NCBI RefSeq assembly: GCF_029269825.1
Contig: NZ_JARJHU010000002.1
Location: forward strand, 172,770 to 236,769
DNA: 64,000 nucleotides
Direction: 5' to 3'
Origin: Pedobacter sp. JY14-1
GTDB taxonomy: Bacteria; Bacteroidota; Bacteroidia; Sphingobacteriales; Sphingobacteriaceae
Numbering within the stretch: position 1 is the first letter of the stretch; every line of letters begins with the position of its first letter. The notes under the pieces were generated by a model that saw nothing but the letters and a program-made list of their open reading frames with translations, was not told the DNA's origin and did no database searches. A program made the translations under genes and the position numbers. This document shows positions 24,929 through 33,015 of the stretch, piece by piece.

Positions 24929-25759
24929 ATGTCTATGAAAACAGAAAAAGATCTGAAGCTTGCCGTACTCATCGATGCCGATAATGTACCTTATGCATAT
25001 GTTAAGGAGATGTTCGAAGAAATTGCAAAGTACGGTACTCCGACTTTCAAGCGCATTTACGCAGACTGGACCAAACCCACCGTATCGGGATGGAAGAAGG
25101 TTTTACTTGAAAACGCGATTACGCCTATACAGCAATACAGTTATTCACAGGGTAAGAATTCCAGCGACAGCGCCCTGATCATCGATGCCATGGACATCCT
25201 TTACACTGGAAAGGTGGACGGATTTTGTATCGTATCCAGCGACAGTGATTTTACCAGGCTGGCTACGCGACTCCGGGAGGCCGGAATGACCGTGATCGGG
25301 ATTGGTGAAAAGAAAACACTCACCCCTTTTATCACTGCCTGTGACAAATTCATCTACCTGGAAATACTTAAATCCAAGAACCGTGACGAAGAGCCGGATG
25401 AAGAAAAACCTCAGGCCGTCAAACCGCAGGATACACAGCCCCTCAATAAGGTGGATCCTGAGATCATCAACCTCTTTGCAGATACCATCAGTGACCTGGC
25501 CGACGAAGACGGCTGGGCTTACCTCGGCGACCTGGGCAGTCTGATGATGAAAAAGAAACCCGATTTCGATTCCAGGAACTACGGATTTACCAAATTGCTG
25601 CCATTAATTAAAAGCATAGCACTTTTTGAGGTCGATGAAAGGGATAGCGGTCGTGGAAAAGGAAAACATATTTATATCAGAAAAGCGGCTAAAAAAGCAA
25701 AAAGACGGGGCCAGCGGCGTTCCTCTAAGGGTATACAAGCACCTGCAGAAGAAAAATAA
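24929..25759 (+). CDS. NYN-domain putative RNase with LOTUS/OST-HTH domain
   Basis: The protein has 276 residues. The N-terminal NYN (PIN-like, LabA/DUF88) nuclease domain occupies about 8-150, with acidic residues in VLIDADNVP, SSDSALIIDAMD and IVSSDSDFTRLA. An acidic/Pro linker covers about 152-175. An OST-HTH/LOTUS domain (about 176-250) contains GWAYLGDLGSLMMKKKPDFD, and the tail is very basic (KKAKRRGQRRSSK). LOTUS domains are reported to bind RNA, so an RNA-cleaving or RNA-surveillance role is likely. It lies 47 bp after the desaturase gene in the same direction. Confidence 0.88.
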   Translation: MSMKTEKDLKLAVLIDADNVPYAYVKEMFEEIAKYGTPTFKRIYADWTKPTVSGWKKVLLENAITPIQQYSYSQGKNSSDSALIIDAMDILYTGKVDGFCIVSSDSDFTRLATRLREAGMTVIGIGEKKTLTPFITACDKFIYLEILKSKNRDEEPDEEKPQAVKPQDTQPLNKVDPEIINLFADTISDLADEDGWAYLGDLGSLMMKKKPDFDSRNYGFTKLLPLIKSIALFEVDERDSGRGKGKHIYIRKAAKKAKRRGQRRSSKGIQAPAEEK

Positions 25760-25782
25760 GGTGGCCCCGCGCTTTACAGTGC

Positions 25783-26190
25783 TTATTTCATGGAATGAAA
25801 GCCGATAGGATTGCCTTCTGTGTCTTCACAGATGCCGCAAAAGCCATATTCGCCGAGTGACATCTTACCGGCAATTACCTTACCTCCGGCTGCTTCTACC
25901 CGGGAAAGCTCAACAGCACAGTCTTCCGAATGAAAATACACCAATGTGCCGCCTGCGCCTGGTTTGCCCATGTTTGATTTGACAAGTGTGCCGCCGCTGC
26001 CCGGCCCCATCATGTCTCCAGGAAATGCCAGCATTTCGAAATAGCATGGATCGTCTTTGTCTGCTGTCATAGTCTCGGGTCTGGGCAGCACCGATAGTTC
26101 TACCTGCAATACGGTCTCATAAAATTTCCTGGCCCTGTCAAGGTCGTCTACACTGATCTCGGTCCAGACGAATGGATTCTTAGCTGTCAT
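25783..26190 (-). CDS. VOC/glyoxalase-family protein
   Basis: 135 residues with two beta-alpha-beta-beta-beta modules: FVWTEISVDDLDRARKFYETV opens the first, and MGKPGAGGTLVYFHSEDCAVE the second. The closing segment is YGFCGICEDTEGNPIGFHS. This small PhnB/glyoxalase-like subgroup has no known substrate; two or three acidic/His positions suit metal binding. Convergent with the NYN gene. Confidence 0.85.
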   Translation of the reverse strand: MTAKNPFVWTEISVDDLDRARKFYETVLQVELSVLPRPETMTADKDDPCYFEMLAFPGDMMGPGSGGTLVKSNMGKPGAGGTLVYFHSEDCAVELSRVEAAGGKVIAGKMSLGEYGFCGICEDTEGNPIGFHSMK

Positions 26191-26363
26191 GTCTTTTAAT
26201 TTTAGTGTCTGATAGTTTTGTCAGTACTAAGTTCTGAAATGCCCGCTTTCAACATAAGGGTCATTTAAGACAATTTCGGGGTATGATTGCGACGCTTCTG
26301 GTTTTAACGGAAGATGTTCGTAACAAAATTTCAGGTTCATTGTCCTATTAGGTAAACGCTGGT

Positions 26364-27965
26364 ATGAACAAATATCTTTTCTCCATATTCTTGACGGCTA
26401 TTTTTTTTGCCGCATTTCAATGCCAGGCTCAGCGCAAGATTCTTTTCTCAGCACGTGACGGCTTTTGGGAGAAACCTCATCAACCCGGAGCGGAGCCCTT
26501 TCTGCTGACCAACAAAACAAATCTCTTCGTCAAAGTAAGTTTAGTTAAACCGATGATGGAATATCTGCGCGACCTTGCGCCGGGACTAAGTAATGATTCC
26601 CTGGCCAGGATTGGCAATTACCAGTTTTCCTTTTTTGTCGACGACCGGCTGATCTACAGGACGGAACTGATACCAGGTGCCCCCAGGCCCGCGCAATTGG
26701 AAAAAGATACAGTCTGGACAAAGCCGCTGATCGATAATCAACATGAGGGCGCCTGGTGGAGCCAGTCCGCGTGGAACCGTTTCCTGTACCATGGTGGAGA
26801 CAGCGCGCTTACTGATGGTCACCATCAGCTTCGCATCGAGCTGCGGCCCTATGTGAAGGCGCCGGATTTAAAAACAGGGGAGCCTGTTGCTGAAGGTTTT
26901 CTTCCGCTGCTGGTCAGACGTTATCCTCAAATTGACCTTTCCACAATTAAATTAACTCCCGTACAACCTTACCCAGGGCTGCAGGTATCCGGCGCGCAAT
27001 ACGACATTGCCGCAATTAAGAAACTTAAAGCCTATATAGAGGGAGATGCCTTTAAGCACATCACCAGTGTGGTAGTGCTCAGGAACGGGAAATTACTCAT
27101 CGAGGAATATTTTAACGGGGCAACACGCGACAGCCTGCACGACGTTCGTTCCGTTGGTAAAACCTTTGCTTCAGCGCTTGCAGGCATTGCAATAAATGAT
27201 GGCTTCCTTAAATCTGAACATCAGCAACTGAAGGATTTCTATGATCTCAGTAAGTACGGGAATTTCTCAGCTGCCAAGGCAAACACGACAATAAAAGCGC
27301 TGCTTACGATGAGCAGTCGTTTTAACGGGGATGACGATGACATGAACACGCCTGGAAATGAGGAGCACATGTACCCGACCAGTAACTGGGTAAAGTTTGC
27401 TCTGGACCTGCCATTGGATACAATGAAATATAAAGGCCAATGGCATTATTTCACCGCTGGGGTCATGTTGCTGGGATCATTGCTTGACAGGATTGTGCCG
27501 GAAGGCCTGGAAAAATATGCAGACAGAAAGCTATTCAGGCCGATGCAGATCATCAGGTATCAGTGGCCTTATACACCTCAGCATGTACCCAATACTGCCG
27601 GTGGGATACGGATGAATGCACTGGATTTTGCGAAATTTGGCCAGCTTTATGCAAATGGCGGTCGCTGGGAGGGTAAACAACTGCTTCCGCAAAGCTGGGT
27701 AGCACGCAGTTTGTCCCGTCAATTACCTATTACGGGGCGTGAAGACGAATACTATGGTTATTTATTCTGGAATAAAATCTACCGCACCCGTGGCAAGGCT
27801 TACGAAGCCTATTATTGTTCAGGAAACGGCGGCAACAAAATTTATGTTTTAAAAGAAAGCGGCCTTGTTGTGGTCATTACTGCAACGGCTTATGGCACTG
27901 CATATGCCCATACTCAGGCAGACCGCATACTGCAAGAGTTCATTTTACCTGCCGTAATTCCCTGA
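26364..27965 (+). CDS. Secreted serine hydrolase (class C beta-lactamase family)
   Basis: The protein has 533 residues with a signal peptide (about 1-22). The N-terminal 200 residues form a beta domain of unknown role (DGFWEKPHQPGAEP). The serine hydrolase domain covers about 215-530, with the SxxK motif as SVGK near 261-264. The family Tyr appears to lie in the segment around YPTSNWVKFAL, and GNGGNKIYV stands for the third motif. The family covers D-aminopeptidases, esterases and penicillin-binding enzymes, and the substrate here is not clear. Confidence 0.8.
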   Translation: MNKYLFSIFLTAIFFAAFQCQAQRKILFSARDGFWEKPHQPGAEPFLLTNKTNLFVKVSLVKPMMEYLRDLAPGLSNDSLARIGNYQFSFFVDDRLIYRTELIPGAPRPAQLEKDTVWTKPLIDNQHEGAWWSQSAWNRFLYHGGDSALTDGHHQLRIELRPYVKAPDLKTGEPVAEGFLPLLVRRYPQIDLSTIKLTPVQPYPGLQVSGAQYDIAAIKKLKAYIEGDAFKHITSVVVLRNGKLLIEEYFNGATRDSLHDVRSVGKTFASALAGIAINDGFLKSEHQQLKDFYDLSKYGNFSAAKANTTIKALLTMSSRFNGDDDDMNTPGNEEHMYPTSNWVKFALDLPLDTMKYKGQWHYFTAGVMLLGSLLDRIVPEGLEKYADRKLFRPMQIIRYQWPYTPQHVPNTAGGIRMNALDFAKFGQLYANGGRWEGKQLLPQSWVARSLSRQLPITGREDEYYGYLFWNKIYRTRGKAYEAYYCSGNGGNKIYVLKESGLVVVITATAYGTAYAHTQADRILQEFILPAVIP

Positions 27966-27970
27966 CAGCA

Positions 27971-28000
27971 ATTACCTTGCACTGAGGTAATGCTTTTATG
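27971..28000 (+). terminator. Possible terminator of the serine hydrolase gene
   Basis: A 7-bp stem ATTACCT/AGGTAAT with a 7-nt loop lies 5 bp after the stop, followed by GCTTTTATGC. The T-run is short, so it is a weak candidate. Confidence 0.35.
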
Positions 28001-28023
28001 CACTTTATTTTTAACTTTAATCC

Positions 28024-28587
28024 ATGATGCGCCCTCTATCAAGATTTTATACTTGTACATTCTTTGCGACTACCCTACTTTTCGCCAGTATCGCTACTCA
28101 AGCACAAACAATGAAAACAGATTCAATGCATAACTATACCGGGATGTGGGCAGTACACAGGATGCGGCAAATAAAGGATGTTAAGGACTTTAAAAGCCTC
28201 AAGTTGGCCATATGGCGTATACATGAAATTGATTCAGCCAGGCATGAAGTAATTCTTACACAAACCGGTCACTATCTTGAGGACGGCACAGAAATTACCG
28301 AGCCAAAGAAACAAAGGGTTAAAGGGCAAGTGTCCGGAGAGGATCTTATATTGGAGGTTGAAGATCGCATCACTAAACAAAGTCGCCGGCTGACTTTACA
28401 CCCTGAAATGCAAGGCGATTTGTTTACCCTCAAATCATTTACAGGAGAGGGATTTCCTCCTGCTGACGAATTTCATATTCGAATGGCGAAAATCTCTGAC
28501 GACACCGCTGACTACGTTAAGCCGGAAGTCGAAGTTGAAGTGATCGTCATGCCGCCACCGCCTGTAACCAAAGACAGTGGCAGTTAG
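28024..28587 (+). CDS. Secreted hypothetical protein
   Basis: 187 residues with a signal peptide of about 28 residues (FATTLLFASIATQAQ). The mature part looks like a compact beta barrel in the style of lipocalin-like domains (YTGMWAVHRM, HEVILTQTGHYLEDGTEI). The C-terminus ends in a Val/Glu run and PPPPVTKDSGS. I do not recognise a family. The gene overlaps the convergent SnoaL gene by 4 bp. Confidence 0.65.
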   Translation: MMRPLSRFYTCTFFATTLLFASIATQAQTMKTDSMHNYTGMWAVHRMRQIKDVKDFKSLKLAIWRIHEIDSARHEVILTQTGHYLEDGTEITEPKKQRVKGQVSGEDLILEVEDRITKQSRRLTLHPEMQGDLFTLKSFTGEGFPPADEFHIRMAKISDDTADYVKPEVEVEVIVMPPPPVTKDSGS

Positions 28588-28943
28588 CCGCCGTGCTCAA
28601 TGATATAGGAGGTCATCTTAAGAATCTTATCGTCTTTGAAATGATAGACGTCGCAAAAGTTGGCTCTGGTTTGGGTACCGTCGGCTTTAGTGACATTCGC
28701 ATAACCTTCCACACTGGCTAAAGGTCCTTCGATCACGATGTTGGTGAAGTTGAAACCGGTGTGTTCGGAACCGTCGCTATCCATTTCGCTGATCTCGGCT
28801 TTGCTGTTGAAACGTTTATGACCTTTTGTGGAAGAATAAAAGTCCCAGGTCACATCATCTGCGAGGTAGTCCATGAAATTTCCCATGTCTCCTGATGTAA
28901 ACATGGCGTTGATTTTTTCGATGTGTTCTTTAGTTGTTGCCAT
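28584..28943 (-). CDS. SnoaL/NTF2-like family protein
   Basis: The protein has 119 residues and a cone-shaped NTF2 fold: the first helices contain INAMFTSGDMGNFMDYLADDVTWDF, and the strand pairs end in NFCDVYHFKDDKILKMTSYI. Most relatives are of unknown substrate. I chose ATG at 28943 (MATTKEHIEK), as the longer frame to 29000 adds a segment that does not fit the fold. It is followed upstream, in the same direction, by the truncated DoxX-like gene. Confidence 0.8.
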   Translation of the reverse strand: MATTKEHIEKINAMFTSGDMGNFMDYLADDVTWDFYSSTKGHKRFNSKAEISEMDSDGSEHTGFNFTNIVIEGPLASVEGYANVTKADGTQTRANFCDVYHFKDDKILKMTSYIIEHGG

Positions 28944-28989
28944 TGTAGTAGTTTTTGGGTTGGTCCGATTTGCTTTTTTATCTAAACAA

Positions 28990-29199
28990 CTAATCACCAA
29001 TGAATTGTTTGGAAATTTTCAATTCGATGGCACCAAGGAGCTTAGCGATACCTAACTCAACACGGAACCAGTCGGGGAAACCAATATGGGCGTAGCCTAC
29101 TTTCATTACCGGGTTGAAAAGATAATTGAAAAACGATACAATCATACCGGCGGCGATAAGGCCGGTAGTGATCCAGTAAGTAATTTTTAGTGTTCTCAT
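28990..29199 (-). pseudogene. Truncated DoxX-like membrane protein gene
   Basis: The first 55 residues (KITYWITTGLIAAGMI to VELGIAKLLGAI) are clearly DoxX-like (PF13564 type). The frame then runs into unrelated residues ELKISKQFIGD and stops at 69 residues instead of about 120. The other frames do not continue the family pattern, so a deletion of the 3' part is more likely than a frameshift. The remaining product holds one to two helices only. Confidence 0.6.
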
Positions 29200-29331
29200 A
29201 ACGTGAATATTTTTTAATGATCGCAAAACTATGCTTGTCCTGGTTTACATTTGTAATGGGTTTACTCACGGAAACCAGTTACCTTAAGGAAACCAGAGGA
29301 TGAAAACGACAATAGAAAACTTTAACAGTGA

Positions 29332-29784
29332 ATGTTTGATGGGATATGCAGGCTATCAGGACTTATAGCAAGCCCATACTTGCCGGATACTCATGCGAAG
29401 GCCTACGAAGGTAAAAAATTTACCTGCGACGGACGGTCTATTATTTACCGGACTGGCAAATTAACACCTAGAAAGGCAGGGCACTTCATCGCTATCTGGG
29501 AAAAAACGTCAGATGGCGGAAGTCGTCCCCTCAGTTTTGAAGATCAGCTTTCCGACCTGCTCATTGCTGTTGAGGAAGGCGGGCGTATGGGTTATTTCTT
29601 GTTTCCCGCTGATGTACTCCTTCAGAGAGGTATTGCAGCCTCCTCGTCTAATCAGGGCAAAAGAGGATTGAGGGTTTATGCGCCCTGGATTTCTGGCTTG
29701 AACCCGACTGCCCTTGCCACTCAAGGATGGCAGCAGGAGTATTTCAGGGAAATTAGTGGCCGGACGGTGGTGAAGCGCGTATAA
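29332..29784 (+). CDS. MepB family protein
   Basis: The protein has 150 residues and follows the MepB pattern: SIIYRTGKLTPRKAGHFIAIW, then FLFPADVLLQRGI and GKRGLRVYAPW. The family is found next to MepRA multidrug genes in Staphylococcus, with unknown function. The start is doubtful. A better placed ATG with TAAGGA ahead of it lies at 29300, but in another frame that stops after 22 codons, so the 5' end may carry a frameshift. The annotated ATG at 29332 has no clear ribosome site. Confidence 0.7.
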   Translation: MFDGICRLSGLIASPYLPDTHAKAYEGKKFTCDGRSIIYRTGKLTPRKAGHFIAIWEKTSDGGSRPLSFEDQLSDLLIAVEEGGRMGYFLFPADVLLQRGIAASSSNQGKRGLRVYAPWISGLNPTALATQGWQQEYFREISGRTVVKRV

Positions 29785-29920
29785 ATACTTTGACGGGTAT
29801 GTGGAGGTCTACTTCTTCGATGTTATTGAGGATGGCGATGCCGATGTCACCTTGCGGAACATCATGTGCCCGAATAAATCGGGTTTGATTTGTCTGGGCA
29901 GCGGTTGCTGTCCCCGGAAG

Positions 29921-29956
29921 TGTTCGGTATCCGGATGTCTTGTTCGTTTTCGAACG
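29921..29956. promoter_or_regulatory. Enhancer-like palindromes resembling those at 17644
   Basis: TGTTCG-TTTT-CGAACG at 29941-29956 is a near-perfect form of the TGTyCG-N4-CGrACA element, and a degenerate copy TGTTCG-GTAT-CCGGAT stands exactly 20 bp upstream at 29921. No -24/-12 promoter was found nearby, so it may be a relic. Confidence 0.4.
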
Positions 29957-30032
29957 TAGCTACGGAATGGGCCGGGCACCGGAGGTCAAACATTAAGGCT
30001 CATGCTTTGTTGAGTGATGAATTAACATTAGG

Positions 30033-31520
30033 ATGGAAAATTTTACAATGATGCAGTACTTTGAATGGTACTGTCCCAATGATGGTAGTCTGTGGAAGAA
30101 ATTTGCCCGTGATGCAGAGCGGCTGAAGAAATCGGGTATCGATTCGGTCTGGCTTCCGCCGGCGCACAAGGGCATGGATGGGGTTGATTCCACGGGATAT
30201 GATTCTTATGATCTCTATGATCTAGGAGAGTTTGATCAGAAGGGGACCATCCGCACCAAGTATGGTACAAAGGATGAGTTTATTCAGGCCATCGCTGCGG
30301 GCAAGGCCGCGGGGTTGCAGGTATATGTTGATATTGTCTTGAACCATTTGGGTGGTGCGGATGAGCCTGAGCCAGTACAGGTGCGAAAGGTGAATCCTGA
30401 CAACCGCAATGAGTTTATTTCTGAACCTTACGAGATCGAAGCTTATACTAAATTTACTTATCCTGGCCGGAACGGAAAGTATTCCGAGTTTAAGTGGGAT
30501 TTTCAATGTTTTACAGGCGTAGACTTTGACAACCGCACGGGTGAGTCGGCGATCTACAGCATTCAGAACCAGTATGGAGAGGGCTGGGATGAGGTGTTGG
30601 ACCAGGAAAATGGCAACTATGATTATCTGATGCTCGCGGATATCGAGTTTCGTAACCCAGCTGTGCGCGAAGAACTAAAACGTTGGGGATTGTGGTATTA
30701 TAATACAGCGAAGTTTGACGGTTTCCGTCTGGATGCCATTAAACATATGCCCGCGGGCTTTTACAATGAGTGGCTGGATTTTTTACGCGCTGAACTCAAC
30801 CAGGAACTGTATACTGTCGGGGAATATTGGTCACCTGGAAACCTGCAGGGCTTATTGGATTACATCGACGCGACCGGAGGAAGGATATCGTTGTTTGATG
30901 CATGTTTGCAGGGAAACTTTTCGAGGGCTTCTAAAGAAGGCGAGCAATTTGATCTCTCGACCATTCTTCAAGGTTCCCTTGTGGAGGCAAGGCCGGAGCT
31001 TGCGGTGACACTGGTGGAAAATCACGATACGCAGCCATTGCAATCGCTGGAGCAAACAGTTGAGCCCTGGTTCAGGGCACATGCCTATGCAATCATCTTA
31101 TTGCGGGAGGCGGGGTATCCCTGCGTGTTCTTTGCAGACGTATACGGCTCCTGCTATACCGATAAGGGTGATGATGGCTTCGACCATGAGGTGACTTTAG
31201 AACCGTTACCGCAACTTGAGGCATTGCTGGCGCTGCGCAAGCAGAAAGCGTATGGCGAGCAGCGTGATTATTTTGACCATCCGAGTTGCATTGGCTGGAC
31301 GAGGGCTGGCGACGACGAGCACGAAAGATCTGGCCTGGCCGTAGTGCTTTCTAACGGCGAGGCCGGTCAGAAGGCAATGGAGATAGGATCGGCTTTTGCA
31401 GGGCGAAAGTTTGTTGACGCGCTAGGGCACGCGCAAGGTGAGGTGGTCATCAATGAGACGGGGTGGGGCGACTTTTACTGCGAGGCTGGATCCGTATCGG
31501 TCTGGACTGCTGTAGATTAA
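30033..31520 (+). CDS. Alpha-amylase, GH13 (cytoplasmic, AmyA-like)
   Basis: 495 residues, no signal peptide. TIM-barrel motifs in order: DIVLNHLGG, GFRLDAIKH with nucleophile Asp near 234, VGEYW with acid/base Glu near 264, and VENHDTQP with Asp near 332. The start MQYFEWY is typical of the GH13_5 liquefying amylases, and the C-terminal beta domain begins near 400. It cleaves alpha-1,4 glucans, probably internal glycogen or imported maltodextrins, since it appears cytoplasmic. It stands alone. Confidence 0.92.
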   Translation: MENFTMMQYFEWYCPNDGSLWKKFARDAERLKKSGIDSVWLPPAHKGMDGVDSTGYDSYDLYDLGEFDQKGTIRTKYGTKDEFIQAIAAGKAAGLQVYVDIVLNHLGGADEPEPVQVRKVNPDNRNEFISEPYEIEAYTKFTYPGRNGKYSEFKWDFQCFTGVDFDNRTGESAIYSIQNQYGEGWDEVLDQENGNYDYLMLADIEFRNPAVREELKRWGLWYYNTAKFDGFRLDAIKHMPAGFYNEWLDFLRAELNQELYTVGEYWSPGNLQGLLDYIDATGGRISLFDACLQGNFSRASKEGEQFDLSTILQGSLVEARPELAVTLVENHDTQPLQSLEQTVEPWFRAHAYAIILLREAGYPCVFFADVYGSCYTDKGDDGFDHEVTLEPLPQLEALLALRKQKAYGEQRDYFDHPSCIGWTRAGDDEHERSGLAVVLSNGEAGQKAMEIGSAFAGRKFVDALGHAQGEVVINETGWGDFYCEAGSVSVWTAVD

Positions 31521-31560
31521 ATGCTATCCTGCATTTGTGGGTGTAAAGATTATTTCATAT

Positions 31561-31588
31561 ATTAATGCGATTAGTTAAATGCATTAAT
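31561..31588 (+). promoter_or_regulatory. Inverted repeat directly before a start codon
   Basis: ATTAATGC at 31561-31568 is mirrored by GCATTAAT at 31581-31588, ending one base before the ATG at 31590. It could be an operator, or an RNA hairpin that covers the ribosome site. Confidence 0.35.
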
Positions 31589-31589
31589 T

Positions 31590-32108
31590 ATGAAATTCTG
31601 GTTGGTTATTATTCTTTCGCTTGTCGCTTTCGGTTCGCAAGCCAGACAAAATGCGGACAGTATTCGTGTCGTATATGAATCAGAAAATCTTGTACATCAA
31701 AACCGAAGTGTTCCTGAATACTATATAGACAGTGTGCTGGTAAAAAATGTTAGCCTTGATCTGATAGATCCGGTCGATATAGCAAGCATTTCGGTGGTAA
31801 AGGAGCCAGTTGCCAGAATTTACATTTCGTTGAAGGACGAAGTGAAATACAGTTTTGTGACTTTGAAGTTTCTTGCTGATAAATATCTGAAGGGCAAGCA
31901 AAAGGAAAATGTTCTATTTACAGTGGACGGCAGGCTGATTACTGACGCCGGGCAGTTGCTCAATGAAAATCACATTTCGAGTATCAGCATTGCCAGCGAT
32001 CAGGAGATTTCGTCTCTGGGCAGCGGAAAGTATACGGTGTTTAAAGTTTCTTCTAAAAAGGAAGTTGCAGACAGAAAGAATCAGATACGTATACGTGGAA
32101 AGGCTTGA
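31590..32108 (+). CDS. Secreted hypothetical protein with TonB plug-like segment
   Basis: 172 residues with a signal peptide of 18 residues (LVAFGSQA). The segment DPVDIASISVVKEPVARIYI recalls the PEDIESIEVLKDA element of TonB receptor plugs, and NENHISSISIASDQEISSLG repeats the theme. No barrel follows, so it may be a soluble plug-like protein of the kind common in Bacteroidota. Function unknown. Confidence 0.6.
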   Translation: MKFWLVIILSLVAFGSQARQNADSIRVVYESENLVHQNRSVPEYYIDSVLVKNVSLDLIDPVDIASISVVKEPVARIYISLKDEVKYSFVTLKFLADKYLKGKQKENVLFTVDGRLITDAGQLLNENHISSISIASDQEISSLGSGKYTVFKVSSKKEVADRKNQIRIRGKA

Positions 32109-32154
32109 TTTATCAGTGCTTTAAATATATTCTTGCAGAAATTATAGATAATGA

Positions 32155-32316
32155 GAAAATTCAATTATCGCATTTTATGACACCCCTGCAGGCAAAAGAT
32201 TTGTGGAAAAGATACCGGTCATTATGGGTGAATCAATGCCTTTAACCCAGGAATGGGCGAAACAAATGGGAATGCAGATTACCAACAGGCTCAAAGAGCG
32301 GAAATATACAGAGTAG
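32155..32316 (+). pseudogene. Remnant of a DUF2059 gene (C-terminal end)
   Basis: The frame has no start: TAA and TGA lie directly before it. It translates to 53 residues including IAFYDTPAGKRFVEKIPVIM and ends LKERKYTE. This matches the C-terminal half of DUF2059 periplasmic proteins, which carry IxFYxTPxGKKFV. The N-terminal part and promoter are missing, so only a relic remains. Confidence 0.6.
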
Positions 32317-32336
32317 ACTATTCCAGCCGGATGTTT

Positions 32337-32945
32337 TCAGGATGGCGAGATTGGTGTTGATAGCAGGTTTTCTTCTTTCCTGGATAGTATCTGGATGTTT
32401 CTTTCAATCTGGCAGAAGTGGCGTTCCTGGTGTACGGTCAGAAAACGGAAGCTGTCACCGATGCGGAGCCGGATGAGCGGCAGGATGCTAATTGGGGTGC
32501 TTAGTTTCTGAATATCGTATTTGGAGGATTGTTCGATCAGGTTCAGGAGTTGTTTTTGCCCTTGAATGAATGCGTTAATAACGGACGTCGGATCGGATTG
32601 CTTTTTAGGCAAATGTTTCTTCGCGGCTTTCATTTTCTTTTTGATCTTTCCGTTTTTGAGCTGCATTAAGCGCACAAAATAATTTCCAAGCCGTCCTGGC
32701 TTGAAGGTCATTTGTGGAGCACTGAGCGGCGTTGCTTTTATGAAAGTCATGTTGATGAATGGCAGGTAGTAATCGTTGTAGGTATTTAAATGCTCAATAA
32801 CTTCAACGATGCTCCAGGAACCCGGCGCAGGCGGGCTGTCGAGTATTCCATGGGGGTGGCCCAGCAGTTGATTGGCCTTGTCAGTAATGTCAATAACTGA
32901 AGTTTTAAGCTCCTGAAGCAACTTCGCTTTATAGATGGTGTGCAT
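32337..32945 (-). CDS. DinB-like (DinB_2) protein
   Basis: 202 residues with PAPGSWSIVEVIEHLNTYNDYY, where the first metal His sits, and FLTVHQERHFCQIERN with the late His pair. It is the third DinB-superfamily protein in the window, after those at 14073 and 19197, and the least similar. Lys-rich middle (GKIKKKMKAAKKHLPKK). Role unknown; thiol transferase or hydrolase chemistry is possible. Confidence 0.8.
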   Translation of the reverse strand: MHTIYKAKLLQELKTSVIDITDKANQLLGHPHGILDSPPAPGSWSIVEVIEHLNTYNDYYLPFINMTFIKATPLSAPQMTFKPGRLGNYFVRLMQLKNGKIKKKMKAAKKHLPKKQSDPTSVINAFIQGQKQLLNLIEQSSKYDIQKLSTPISILPLIRLRIGDSFRFLTVHQERHFCQIERNIQILSRKEENLLSTPISPS

Positions 32946-33015
32946 ATTTAGTATGACGCCGTTATTCGGTAAAAGGTGATGGTCAAGGAAAATTTTTTCT
33001 ATTGCCCCGTGGATG

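Noticed and set aside
32109..32336. Complete gene in the gap after 32108
   Set aside because: Only a start-less DUF2059 tail is present, listed as a remnant.
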